Positions 22,277 through 30,235 of a stretch of DNA of 40,256 bases are shown in pieces (the stretch's first letter is position 1; each line of letters begins with the position of its first letter). The notes under the pieces are model-generated. The model was not told the origin of the DNA, ran no database searches, and worked only from the letters and a program-made list of their open reading frames with translations. Made by a program: the position numbers and the translations under genes. This stretch comes from Caldanaerovirga acetigignens (GTDB taxonomy: Bacteria > Bacillota > Thermosediminibacteria > Thermosediminibacterales > Thermosediminibacteraceae), in contig NZ_FRCR01000014.1 of assembly GCF_900142995.1 (NCBI RefSeq), forward strand, positions 1 through 40,256, written 5' to 3'.

Positions 22277-23462
22277 GATTTCGCGTGATTATTTGAGAGC
22301 CGAAATGGAAAAGGTAAATGCTCATCCTGCATCCTTTCCTATTTTCGAGAGGAAAGCGGATATCATATTGCTGAAGGTTTTCGATGTGCCATCGCCGGGA
22401 GCGAATGTAATAAAGCAGGAAATGCTTTCCCTTGGCGGGGATGCGGTGGTTCATAAAAATGCCGTGGACTGCAAAGCGGAAATGTCGGACATAATCTTGA
22501 TGGGAACAAAAAAGCATTATGAGGCTTTGCTTAATAAACTAGAAAAGGTGAATTACTTCGGCTTAAAAAAGTTAAGGGAGGAACTGGACGAATACTTTAA
22601 AACAAAAAGGCCTGATCACATCGAAAGTCCATGGGGACGAAGGATAACTTTCGAAAGCACAAGGCTTATGGGTATAATAAATGTCACTCCAGATTCGTTT
22701 TTTGCAGGTTCGAGAAAAGAAGGCTTAAAGGAAGTCCTTGAGGCGGCTTCCGATATGGTAGAAAACGGGGCCGACATACTGGATATAGGAGGACTTTCGA
22801 CCCGCCCTGGTTCGGAGCCTGTAGAAGAAGAGGAGGAATTAAAGAGAGTGGTTCCTGCGATAAAAGCCGTCCGGCAAGAATTTCCTCAGATTCCCATTTC
22901 GGTAGATACCTACAGGGCAAGAGTAGCTAAGGAGGCATTGGACGCCGGGGCGGACATAATAAACGACATAAGCGGCCTTCAGTTTGATGAAAATCTGGTA
23001 AAGATAGTGGCCGAATATAAGGCTCCCCTGGTGCTTATGCACATAAAAGGGACACCCAGAGATATGCAAAAAAATCCCCATTACGGCGATGTTGTGAAGG
23101 AAATTGCCGAGTACTTTTGCGAGAGGATGGAATTCGCCATTGCTTCGGGAGCAAGACCCGAGGGCATCATTCTGGACCCCGGAATGGGATTTGGGAAAAG
23201 TTACGAGCATAACCTGGAAATCTTAAGCCGGCTGAAAGAGTTTAAGAGTTTGAAAAAGCCGCTACTTATTGGGGCATCGAGGAAGACTTTTATCGGGAAG
23301 GCCTTGGGGGATTTGCCACCAGAAGAAAGGTTGGAAGGGACCCTTGCTGTGACTGCTTTATGTGCGCTGAATGACGTAGATATTGTGAGGGTGCACGATG
23401 TAAAGGAAAACCGGCGGGTCTTAGCCCTCGTGGAGGCGGTAAAATGCCAAAGGCATTCATAG
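22266..23462 (+). CDS. folP: Dihydropteroate synthase with an N-terminal extra domain
   Basis: 398 aa from ATG 22266. The DHPS barrel starts at residue 134 (LMGIINVTPDSFF) with DILDIGGLSTRPG, VDTYRARVA, INDISG, DPGMGFGK and GASRKTFIG. It joins p-aminobenzoate to hydroxymethyl-dihydropterin diphosphate. About 120 residues precede the barrel (ADIILLKVFDVPSPGANVIK and LSLGGDAVVHKNAVDC), roughly 100 more than E. coli FolP. I recall this extension from other clostridial proteins; its job is unknown. Overlaps folE2 by 11 bp and folK by 19 bp. Confidence 0.95.
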   Translation: MIIEISRDYLRAEMEKVNAHPASFPIFERKADIILLKVFDVPSPGANVIKQEMLSLGGDAVVHKNAVDCKAEMSDIILMGTKKHYEALLNKLEKVNYFGLKKLREELDEYFKTKRPDHIESPWGRRITFESTRLMGIINVTPDSFFAGSRKEGLKEVLEAASDMVENGADILDIGGLSTRPGSEPVEEEEELKRVVPAIKAVRQEFPQIPISVDTYRARVAKEALDAGADIINDISGLQFDENLVKIVAEYKAPLVLMHIKGTPRDMQKNPHYGDVVKEIAEYFCERMEFAIASGARPEGIILDPGMGFGKSYEHNLEILSRLKEFKSLKKPLLIGASRKTFIGKALGDLPPEERLEGTLAVTALCALNDVDIVRVHDVKENRRVLALVEAVKCQRHS

Positions 23463-23902
23463 CCCTGGGGAGCAATTTAGGGGACAGGAGAAGGAACATT
23501 GCCGAAGCGGTAGAAAAGATGAAGCGGCGGGGCATAAAAATCGTAAAGATGTCTTCAATCATCGAAACAGAGCCTTATGGATATAAAGATCAGGACAAAT
23601 TTTTAAATGCCGCCTGCCTTGTGGAAACTGAACTTTCGCCCATGGAACTTCTGGATGTGCTGCTTGTTATAGAAAAAGAGATGGGGAGGGAGAGAAGAAT
23701 TCGCTGGGGTCCCCGCAACATAGACCTCGACCTCATTTTTTACGAGGATTGGGTAATAAGGGACGAACGGCTGACAGTACCTCATCCCGATGCCCACAAT
23801 AGGACTTTCGTGATGGGGCCGATTGCCGAGATAGAACCTGATTTTGTGCATCCCGTGCTAAAAAAAAGGGTTGTGGAAATATACAGGGAACTTGCAAAAT
23901 AA
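23444..23902 (+). CDS. folK: 2-amino-4-hydroxy-6-hydroxymethyldihydropteridine diphosphokinase
   Basis: 152 aa from ATG 23444, RBS GTGGAGG inside folP. HPPK motifs: FIALGSNLGDR, IIETEPYGYKDQDKFLNAAC, RWGPRNIDLDLIFY and VPHPDAHNRTFV. It transfers pyrophosphate from ATP to hydroxymethyl-dihydropterin, giving the FolP substrate. Last gene of the folate operon; the next gene has its own promoter. Confidence 0.96.
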   Translation: MPKAFIALGSNLGDRRRNIAEAVEKMKRRGIKIVKMSSIIETEPYGYKDQDKFLNAACLVETELSPMELLDVLLVIEKEMGRERRIRWGPRNIDLDLIFYEDWVIRDERLTVPHPDAHNRTFVMGPIAEIEPDFVHPVLKKRVVEIYRELAK

Positions 23903-23907
23903 ACCTG

Positions 23908-23936
23908 TTTACAACGTGTCGCTAAATTGATATGAT
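23908..23936 (+). promoter_or_regulatory. Sigma-A promoter for the deacetylase gene
   Basis: TTTACA (23908-23913), 17 bp, TATGAT (23931-23936). Confidence 0.65.
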
Positions 23937-23977
23937 TCTTAATTAAGATAGAAATTGGTGAAAGAAGCTGATAATTG

Positions 23978-24901
23978 ATGGGGGTTGAAGGTAAGAGGGG
24001 TCTTTTTACATTGTTTGTTTTGACTGCAATTTTCGGATTTATCTTCGGGACGGCTTTGGCTTTTTACACCGATGGTTATTTTTCTCATATAGGAAATGAG
24101 GTGTATTCTCCCAAACAGAGCGTGGTAGAATTTATAGCAGACGAACCTCAAAATAGCGAGGAAGACCGGTTTGACGCAGGCGAACTAAATACGCTGCTAG
24201 TCAGGAGACTTCTTGGAAGGAAAGTATCTCCCACTTGGGAGCGTAAAAAAAGCAAGGTAGCCTACCTCACTTTCGATGATGGGCCTAGTTACAATACGCC
24301 CGAGATACTGGAAATCCTGAAAGAATACGGGATCAAGGCTACCTTTTTCGTTAACGGCTGGAATAAAAAAAATTTGAAGGAAATGTTGAAAATGATTTAT
24401 GAGGATGGCCATGCACTGGGGAATCACACCTATAGCCATCGATACGAGATAATCTATTCTTCGGTGGAAAACTTTATGGCGGACCTTAAGAGGCAGGAGG
24501 AAATGATTTACGAGGCGGCGGGCATAAGACCTAAAATAGTGCGCTTTCCCGGCGGCTCCGACAACCTGGTCAGCTTGAGGTTTGGCGGAAAGGACATAAT
24601 GAAAAAGATTGCCGATAAACTCAAAGAAGAGGGGTATATATACGTAGACTGGAACGCTTCTTGCGGCGATGCGGCGAAACCACCTCTTTCAAAAGACCAG
24701 ATGAAAGAAGCCGTACGGCGGACGACAAAAGGTAAAAACCCGGTAGTGCTCCTTTTGCACGATCTAGACTCTAAGAAGACTACGTTAGAAATACTGCCAT
24801 GGATAATTGAGTATTTACAAAGCGAAGGCTATGAATTTGAGACTATTCGTCAAGGGATGGAAGGACTAGAAAAAGTCAACAGGACTGATTTTTGGCGATA
24901 A
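23978..24901 (+). CDS. Membrane-anchored polysaccharide deacetylase (NodB family)
   Basis: 307 aa from ATG 23978; TTG 23975 is possible and the RBS is weak either way. One N-terminal membrane segment (LFTLFVLTAIFGFIFGTALA), a linker to about residue 90, then a NodB domain with T98-FDDGP, metal-binding N149-HTYSH, RFPGGS and LLLHD. It removes acetyl groups from peptidoglycan or other cell-wall sugars outside the membrane. Transcribed with the degV gene 26 bp downstream. Confidence 0.93.
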   Translation: MGVEGKRGLFTLFVLTAIFGFIFGTALAFYTDGYFSHIGNEVYSPKQSVVEFIADEPQNSEEDRFDAGELNTLLVRRLLGRKVSPTWERKKSKVAYLTFDDGPSYNTPEILEILKEYGIKATFFVNGWNKKNLKEMLKMIYEDGHALGNHTYSHRYEIIYSSVENFMADLKRQEEMIYEAAGIRPKIVRFPGGSDNLVSLRFGGKDIMKKIADKLKEEGYIYVDWNASCGDAAKPPLSKDQMKEAVRRTTKGKNPVVLLLHDLDSKKTTLEILPWIIEYLQSEGYEFETIRQGMEGLEKVNRTDFWR

Positions 24902-24927
24902 ATGAATTTGTGAAAAGGGGGAATATT

Positions 24928-25776
24928 ATGATAAAAAGCGTGATAATAACCGATACCTCTTGTGATTTCCCGGAAGGGACATTGAAAGACCTACCGATTA
25001 AAGTTCTTGAAATGCCGGTTGCGTTAAAGGATAACCCGGAGAAGGATATATCCAGTCTTGATATCAGGGAGTTTTACGATTTAATGCGAAAGGGAAAGAT
25101 ACTTCCTACCACTTCACAGGTTAATGTGGCGAGGTTCATGGATTGTTTTAAAGAATGCCTGGAAAATGGGATGACGCCGATAGTGATCGGCCTTTCTGCA
25201 AAACTCACCAAAAGCTATGAGGCGGCCATCGTGGCGAAAAACAATATGCCCGAACCGGAAAAAGTGATTATCATAGACTCAAAGTGTGCAAGCCTAGGGC
25301 TTGGTTTGGTCGTGATTAAAGCTGCTAGAATGGCCGTTGAAGGCTATTTGCCGGAAGAGATAGCAAGGGAATCCGAGTCTTACGCCAGCAGGATGGAACA
25401 TATTTTTACTGTAGATTCCCTTGAGCATCTAAAAAGGGGAGGCAGGCTTTCTGCCACCCAGGCCTTCGTCGGCGGGCTTTTAAATATAAAACCGATTTTG
25501 CACTTAGTAGATGGCGGCATTGAACCCCTTGAAAAAGTGAGGGGGAAGAAGAACGCCTTAAAGAGGATGCTGGAAATAATGGGAGAAAGAGCAAAAAATT
25601 TTGAAAATCAAGTGGTTGGGATAAGCCACGCCGACGACGAAGAAGGTGCAAAGGAACTAGCAATGGAGATTAAACAGAGATATAACCCGAAAGATGTAGT
25701 AATTTCCTGGATAGGGCCTGTGATAGGGGCCCATGCGGGACCGGGGACTCTTGCCGTATTTTTTGAAAGAACGTAA
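24928..25776 (+). CDS. DegV family protein
   Basis: 282 aa from ATG 24928 after AAAGGGGG. Family text: IITDTSCDFPEG, PTTSQVNVARF, SAKLTKSYEAA, DSKCASLGLG, HLKRGGRLSATQAFVGGLL and IKPILHLVDGG. DegV proteins bind fatty acids, and FakB paralogues present them to the fatty-acid kinase FakA. No fakA is adjacent, so a FakB role is possible but unproven. Confidence 0.94.
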   Translation: MIKSVIITDTSCDFPEGTLKDLPIKVLEMPVALKDNPEKDISSLDIREFYDLMRKGKILPTTSQVNVARFMDCFKECLENGMTPIVIGLSAKLTKSYEAAIVAKNNMPEPEKVIIIDSKCASLGLGLVVIKAARMAVEGYLPEEIARESESYASRMEHIFTVDSLEHLKRGGRLSATQAFVGGLLNIKPILHLVDGGIEPLEKVRGKKNALKRMLEIMGERAKNFENQVVGISHADDEEGAKELAMEIKQRYNPKDVVISWIGPVIGAHAGPGTLAVFFERT

Positions 25777-25805
25777 AAATCCGCCCCTATAAGGGGCGGA
25801 TTTTT
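25775..25805. terminator. Bidirectional terminator
   Basis: AAAAATCCGCCCC and GGGGCGGATTTTT form a 12-bp-plus stem with a 4-5 base loop; A and T runs on both sides allow it to serve the degV gene and the convergent PAS remnant. Confidence 0.9.
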
Positions 25806-26079
25806 AATCCTCCAGAAGTCTTTTTTCGCCTTGAAGTTCCTTTATGCGGCCTATTTCCTGCGTTACTTCGAGAGTCCCAACGTAATTTCCTTCTTCGTCC
25901 CTCACGGCAAAATACCGGATGTAAATTAATTTACCCTTCAGATTTATCCAGAATTCCTCTGCGTCTTTTTTGCCTTCTTTGAAGTTTTTTAAAATTTTTT
26001 CGACAACGGGGTAACTTGCCGGTGGATGGCAGTTTTGGACCTTCCTTCCGATGACGGTCTTAGGCCGCGTAAAGGGCAT
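25804..26079 (-). pseudogene. Truncated PAS-domain protein (C-terminal half, DUF438-like)
   Basis: A 91-aa frame from ATG 26079: TVIGRKVQNCHPPASYPVV, KDAEEFWINLKGKLIYIRYF, AVRDEEGNYVGTLEVTQEIG and QGEKRLLED. This is the C-terminal half of the PAS domain found at the end of DUF438-type proteins. The start of the domain is missing, and the DNA just upstream encodes the tail of a cupin in another frame. No RBS precedes the ATG. A deletion joining two genes explains this best. Whether the fragment is translated is doubtful. Confidence 0.7.
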
Positions 26080-26159
26080 GAGGGACTCCTGCGGGCATTA
26101 CTATCATCTGGCCGGCTTTTAGGCGGAATTTTTCCTGGCCTATGGTTATTTTTTTCCAT
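26060..26159 (-). pseudogene. Cupin-domain fragment
   Basis: On the minus strand the text KITIGQEKFRLKAGQMIVM followed by PAGVPHALYAA and a TAA (26062-26060) matches the end of a small cupin barrel. GGGGGTAAGATT lies before ATG 26159, which joins this frame if the A7 run is read as A6. The N-terminal half of the barrel is missing, so it is a remnant, overlapping the PAS fragment start. Confidence 0.55.
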
Positions 26160-26197
26160 AATCTTACCCCCAAAAATTTATGACTTTACGCTTTTCT

Positions 26198-26224
26198 ATA
26201 TTTTATCATTTTGTGATAAAATAT
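26198..26224. promoter_or_regulatory. 11-bp perfect inverted repeat, possible operator or terminator
   Basis: ATATTTTATCA (26198-26208) and TGATAAAATAT (26214-26224) around TTTTG, between the cupin fragment and the Uma2 gene. A second dyad TGAC-GTTA-GTCA follows at 26228-26239. Both lie where a promoter for the Uma2 gene is expected, so an operator is likely; no regulator is identified. Confidence 0.5.
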
Positions 26225-26257
26225 GTATGACGTTAGTCACATTTAAGAGGTGTTTTT

Positions 26258-26833
26258 GTGAAATCCGAAAGCAGAAAAAAGGACAAATACACTTATAAGG
26301 ATTATTTATCCTGGACCGATGATGGAAGATGGCAATTAATAGACGGTATTGCTTACGACATGAACCCTTCGCCCTCTGTGCAACATCAAAGAGTACTGAG
26401 AAAGTTGTTAGTGAGGTTTGACCTTTTCCTGGAAGGCAAGCGGTGCGAAGTATTCAGCGCGACTTTTGATGTGAGACTGCCTGAGGGAGATGAAGAAGAC
26501 GAGGAAGTAAAAACCGTAGTGCAGCCCGATATACTAGTAGTATGCGATAAATCCAAGTTAGATAAAAGAGGATGTAAGGGAGCTCCTGACCTGATAGTTG
26601 AAATAGTGTCGAATTCGTCCGCATCGATGGATTACATAAAGAAGCTTAATTTATATGAAAGACACGGTGTGAAGGAATACTGGATTGTCAATCCCGAAAA
26701 TAAGACCGCTATGATTTACAAGCAAAACGAAATTAAGGAATACGAAGCGCCGGAGATCTACGCAAAAGAGAATGTAATGGAATCCAAAGTGTTAGAAGGG
26801 TTTACCGTGAATTTAAAAGAAATATTTGAATAG
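26258..26833 (+). CDS. Uma2 family protein (DUF820, predicted PD-(D/E)XK nuclease fold)
   Basis: 191 aa from GTG 26258, 7 nt after AAGAGGTG. Uma2 text: YTYKDYLSWTDDGRWQLIDG, SPSVQHQRV, VVQPDILVVCD, GAPDLIVEIVSNSSASMDY and YERHGVKEYWIVNPE. The acidic residues of PDILVV and DLIVEIVS fit the PD-(D/E)XK core. These proteins are abundant in cyanobacteria and some Firmicutes; a restriction-like role is predicted but unproven. The gene is followed closely by the carbonic anhydrase gene. Confidence 0.92.
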   Translation: MKSESRKKDKYTYKDYLSWTDDGRWQLIDGIAYDMNPSPSVQHQRVLRKLLVRFDLFLEGKRCEVFSATFDVRLPEGDEEDEEVKTVVQPDILVVCDKSKLDKRGCKGAPDLIVEIVSNSSASMDYIKKLNLYERHGVKEYWIVNPENKTAMIYKQNEIKEYEAPEIYAKENVMESKVLEGFTVNLKEIFE

Positions 26834-26862
26834 AAAACTTGATGGAAAGGGGTTATTGGAAG

Positions 26863-27381
26863 GTGATCCAAGAATTCAATGGCAAAAAACCTAACATCCA
26901 CAAAAGCTGCTTTATTGCTCCAACCGCCGATGTCATTGGCGACGTGACCATCGGAGAAAATTCTAGCGTGTGGCACAGGGCTGTCATAAGGGGGGACATA
27001 AACGGCATAAAGATAGGGGCAAATTCCAATATTCAGGACGGAACGGTAATCCACGTCACGGAAACGCATCCGGTCACGGTAGGGGATAACGTCACGGTAG
27101 GCCACAACGCCATTTTGCACGGCTGCACGGTAAAAGACAACGCCCTGATAGGTATGGGGGCAATAGTGCTAGATGGTGCGGTGATAGGCGAAGGGGCACT
27201 GGTGGGTGCCGGATCTTTGGTGCCCGAGGGGAAGGAGATTCCGCCTTATAGCCTTGCTTTAGGAGTTCCGGCGAAGGTGATAAGGGAACTTACTAAAGAG
27301 CAGTTAGAAGCCATAAAAAAGAACGCTGAGGAGTACGTAAGGCTTTCAAAAAAGTATATGGAAGGTCAAAACTTTCATTAA
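26863..27381 (+). CDS. Gamma-class carbonic anhydrase family protein
   Basis: 172 aa from GTG 26863 (MIQEFNGKKPNIHKSCFIAP), with GAAAGGGG 10 nt upstream; ATG 26842 in frame is an alternative. Left-handed beta-helix hexapeptide repeats (VIGDVTIGENSSVWHRAVIR, IKIGANSNIQDG) with the three zinc His in GTVIH and VTVGHNAILH. The C-terminal helix KEQLEAIKKNAEEYVRLSKK is typical. It probably hydrates CO2 or is a related acyltransferase-fold protein such as YrdA/PaaY. Confidence 0.92.
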   Translation: MIQEFNGKKPNIHKSCFIAPTADVIGDVTIGENSSVWHRAVIRGDINGIKIGANSNIQDGTVIHVTETHPVTVGDNVTVGHNAILHGCTVKDNALIGMGAIVLDGAVIGEGALVGAGSLVPEGKEIPPYSLALGVPAKVIRELTKEQLEAIKKNAEEYVRLSKKYMEGQNFH

Positions 27382-27384
27382 TGG

Positions 27385-27414
27385 GGCCGGCAAAAGGCCG
27401 GTCTTTTATTTTTG
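27385..27414 (+). terminator. Terminator after the carbonic anhydrase gene
   Basis: GGCCGGC (27385-27391) and GCCGGTC (27397-27403) with one G-U pair, then TTTTATTTTT. Confidence 0.88.
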
Positions 27415-27415
27415 C

Positions 27416-27444
27416 TTGACAAATTGTATAGAAAATTATAAAAT
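27416..27444 (+). promoter_or_regulatory. Sigma-A promoter of the nucleoside operon
   Basis: TTGACA (27416-27421), 17 bp, TAAAAT (27439-27444), about 110 bp before the first gene. Confidence 0.85.
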
Positions 27445-27455
27445 ATCAATGGTCA

Positions 27456-27468
27456 GATGTCAGACATC
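27456..27468 (+). promoter_or_regulatory. Probable GntR operator at the transcription start
   Basis: GATGTC-A-GACATC is a perfect 13-bp palindrome starting 12 bp after the -10 box, where a bound repressor would block transcription. GntR-family operators often have this size and odd-centred symmetry. The GntR gene of the same operon is the likely ligand; this is inference. Confidence 0.65.
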
Positions 27469-27552
27469 CGGTTGAGGGGGGGATTGATAGTAAAAAAAGT
27501 CTTATAAAAAGTTTAACTGCCCAATTAATCTTTTCTTTTGGGAGGGGTTTTG

Positions 27553-28644
27553 GTGAACGGCCGAAAAATTTTAGCAATCGCTCTCGTGCTGATAATGGTA
27601 GCGGCGCTGCTTGCAGGTTGCTCTGGAAATAAAAATCAGCAACAGGGCCAGCAGCAAGAAGGCAAAGAAAAGTTGAAAATAGGTCTCGTCTTTGACGTAG
27701 GCGGACGCGGAGATCTTTCTTTTAATGACAGTGCCTACGCAGGGTTGGAAAGGGCAGCAAAGGAATTTGCGGACAAAATCGAAGTGGACTACAGGGAGCC
27801 ATCAGCGGGCGGCCAGGATAGGGAGCAGCTCCTAAGGCTCCTTGCGGAAAACGGCTTTGACCTGATTTTCGGTGTTGGGTTTCTTTTTACAGAGCACATC
27901 CAAAAAGTATCTCAGGAATTCCCGAATGTAAAATTCGCACTTATAGACGGTGCGATCGACGGCCTTGACGAGAATTCCAACGTGGCGTGTCTGCTTTTTA
28001 AAGAGCACGAAGGGTCATTCCTTGTAGGAGCAGCAGCGGCCTTGAAGTCCAAGACCGGAAAAATCGGCTTTGTGGGCGGAATGAAGTCACCTCTCATTGA
28101 GAGGTTCGAAGTTGGCTATATGGCGGGTGCCAAGTATGTCAATCCGAACATAGAAATTTATTCCGACTACATTGGAACTACTGGGGATGCCTTCAAAGAT
28201 CCGGTAAAAGGAAAAGAATTGGCGCTCAATCAGTTCAAAAAAGGTGCCGACGTGGTGTACCATGCATCGGGCGCTTCGGGTGTGGGCGTTATAGAGGCTG
28301 CGGCAGCCGAGAAGAAATTTGCCATTGGAGTTGATTCGGACCAGTCGCTGAGCGCCAGTGAAGCACAAAGGCCGTTTATCCTCACCAGTATGCTTAAAAG
28401 AGTAGACGTTGCGGTATACGAAACCATCAAATCTTTGGTTGAAGGCAATTTTAAAGGCGGATACAAGGTTTTCGGACTTACAGAAGATGGCGTAGGTTAT
28501 GCTGAGAACGATTACAACAAAGAGCTGATAGCCGACATTAAGTCAAAACTCGAAGAAATAAAAGAGAAAATTATAAAGGGCGAAATCAAGGTGCCGGTAG
28601 ACAAAAATGAGTACAATGAATTTTTAAAGAACAATTTTAAATAA
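27553..28644 (+). CDS. BMP/PnrA-family nucleoside-binding lipoprotein of an ABC transporter
   Basis: 363 aa from GTG 27553, 5 nt after GGGAGGGG. Lipoprotein signal with lipobox LLAGC (C23) and a Gln-rich linker. The BMP domain follows: KIGLVFDVGGRGDLSFND, FDLIFGVGFLFTEHI, GKIGFVGGMKSPLIERF, GADVVYHASGASGVGV and FAIGVDSDQS. PnrA-type proteins bind purine and other nucleosides outside the membrane. First gene of the operon; a hairpin after the gene may raise its share of transcript. Confidence 0.95.
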   Translation: MNGRKILAIALVLIMVAALLAGCSGNKNQQQGQQQEGKEKLKIGLVFDVGGRGDLSFNDSAYAGLERAAKEFADKIEVDYREPSAGGQDREQLLRLLAENGFDLIFGVGFLFTEHIQKVSQEFPNVKFALIDGAIDGLDENSNVACLLFKEHEGSFLVGAAAALKSKTGKIGFVGGMKSPLIERFEVGYMAGAKYVNPNIEIYSDYIGTTGDAFKDPVKGKELALNQFKKGADVVYHASGASGVGVIEAAAAEKKFAIGVDSDQSLSASEAQRPFILTSMLKRVDVAVYETIKSLVEGNFKGGYKVFGLTEDGVGYAENDYNKELIADIKSKLEEIKEKIIKGEIKVPVDKNEYNEFLKNNFK

Positions 28645-28649
28645 TACTC

Positions 28650-28680
28650 GAAGGGGTGGCATTGGCCGTGTCACCCCTTC
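28650..28680 (+). promoter_or_regulatory. Intercistronic hairpin after the binding-protein gene
   Basis: GAAGGGGTG (28650-28658) and CACCCCTTC (28672-28680) pair perfectly, followed by only TTT. Partial termination or mRNA protection here would give more binding protein than transporter, a usual ratio for ABC importers. Confidence 0.65.
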
Positions 28681-28708
28681 TTTGCAATCCCCAAACGGAG
28701 GTGTTACG

Positions 28709-30235
28709 TTGGAAAAGGCTGTTGTTTTGAAAAAAATTACAAAACGATTTCCAGGAATTGTAGCAAATGACAGGATAGATCTTGAAGTTGAAAAGGGAGA
28801 AATTCACGCAATTGTTGGCGAAAATGGCGCTGGCAAAAGCACTCTTATGAAAATTCTTGCCGGTATATACCAGCCGGATGAAGGTGAGATTTACATCTTT
28901 GGGAAAAGAGAAAAGATAAATTCCCCCGGAAGGGCGATAGAGCTAAAAATAGGGATGGTCCATCAACATTTTATGCTGGTAGATCGGTTTACAGTCTTAG
29001 AAAACATAATATTGGGCGCGGAAAAAAGCTCGGGAATTGCCTTGGATGAAAAAAGATGCCGCAAGGCAGTAGAGGAGCTGCTCGCACTTTATAATTTTTC
29101 CCTGAACCTGGATGCCAGGGTGGAAGAAATATCGGTGGGACAGGCGCAAAGGGTGGAGATATTGAAGGTGCTTTACAGAGGGGCCGACATTTTGGTGCTG
29201 GATGAACCTACTGCGGTATTGGCCCCTCAAGAAGTGAGGGAACTTTTTAACAACCTGCGCAGGCTAAAAAGTGAAGGAAAAACTATTATCTTCATCAGCC
29301 ATAAGTTGGAGGAAGTGCTGGAAATCGCCGACCACATAACCGTTCTGAGACGCGGCAAGGTAGTGGGCACCGCTATTCCTTCACAGGTGACAAAAGAAGA
29401 CCTGGCGCGGATGATGGTGGGAAAACCCGTCATGATGAGGTTGGATAAAGAACCGCTCGATGTAGGAGAGGTACTTCTTTCGATAGAGGATCTCGTTGTG
29501 AAAGAAAGCTCCGGGAGGCCGTTGGTGAACGGCATTTCCCTAAAAATTCGGGGTGGTGAAATTTACGGAATAGCCGGCATTGAAGGCAACGGTCAGAAAG
29601 AATTGGCTGAGGCAATAATAGGATTGAGAACGGCCTCGGCTGGAAGGATAAGGGTTTGCGGAAGGGACATTGCAGGTCTTTCTATAAAAGAAATAAGGAA
29701 CCTGGGGGTAGCCTTCATCCCTGAAGATAGGCATAGGCAAGGCCTCGTATTGCCGATGAAGGTGTGGGAAAATATGATGCTGGGGTACCACACAAAGAAG
29801 GATTTTCTGAGAGGAAGGTCCTTAAACCTCAAAGCCATTAGGGGGTTTACGAAAAATAAGGTAGAAGAATACGGGGTTAGGCTAAGTTCCATCGAGCAGT
29901 CCATCGAAGGTCTGTCCGGCGGCAATCAGCAAAAAGTGATACTCGGGCGTGAACTTTCCCGGGGTCCTAAAATAATTGTAGCTTCTCAACCCACGAGGGG
30001 GCTTGATGTAGGTGCGGCTGAATTCGTGCACAAGGAGCTTTTGAAAATGCGCAAAAAAGGCAGTGCAATCCTTTTTATTTCTGCAGACTTGGAAGAGGTG
30101 CTTTCTATTTCTGACAGGGTAGGAGTAATATATAACGGCAAGATAACGGCCGAGTTCAGGCCGGAGGAAGTAACGCCGGAAGATATAGGAGTGTACATGC
30201 TCGGAGGAGAAAAAGGGGCAGGTGAAGCAAAATGA
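28709..30235 (+). CDS. Nucleoside ABC transporter ATP-binding protein (double NBD)
   Basis: 508 aa from TTG 28709, 7 nt after GGAGGTG. Two fused ABC domains: the first with Walker A GENGAGKST (37-45), signature SVGQAQRVEI and Walker B ILVLDEPTAVL. The second has a degenerate Walker A (GIEGNGQKEL), LSGGNQQKVILGRE and IIVASQPTRGLDVGA. This layout is typical of sugar and nucleoside importers (YufO/NupB-like). It overlaps the permease by 4 bp (ATGA). Confidence 0.95.
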   Translation: MEKAVVLKKITKRFPGIVANDRIDLEVEKGEIHAIVGENGAGKSTLMKILAGIYQPDEGEIYIFGKREKINSPGRAIELKIGMVHQHFMLVDRFTVLENIILGAEKSSGIALDEKRCRKAVEELLALYNFSLNLDARVEEISVGQAQRVEILKVLYRGADILVLDEPTAVLAPQEVRELFNNLRRLKSEGKTIIFISHKLEEVLEIADHITVLRRGKVVGTAIPSQVTKEDLARMMVGKPVMMRLDKEPLDVGEVLLSIEDLVVKESSGRPLVNGISLKIRGGEIYGIAGIEGNGQKELAEAIIGLRTASAGRIRVCGRDIAGLSIKEIRNLGVAFIPEDRHRQGLVLPMKVWENMMLGYHTKKDFLRGRSLNLKAIRGFTKNKVEEYGVRLSSIEQSIEGLSGGNQQKVILGRELSRGPKIIVASQPTRGLDVGAAEFVHKELLKMRKKGSAILFISADLEEVLSISDRVGVIYNGKITAEFRPEEVTPEDIGVYMLGGEKGAGEAK

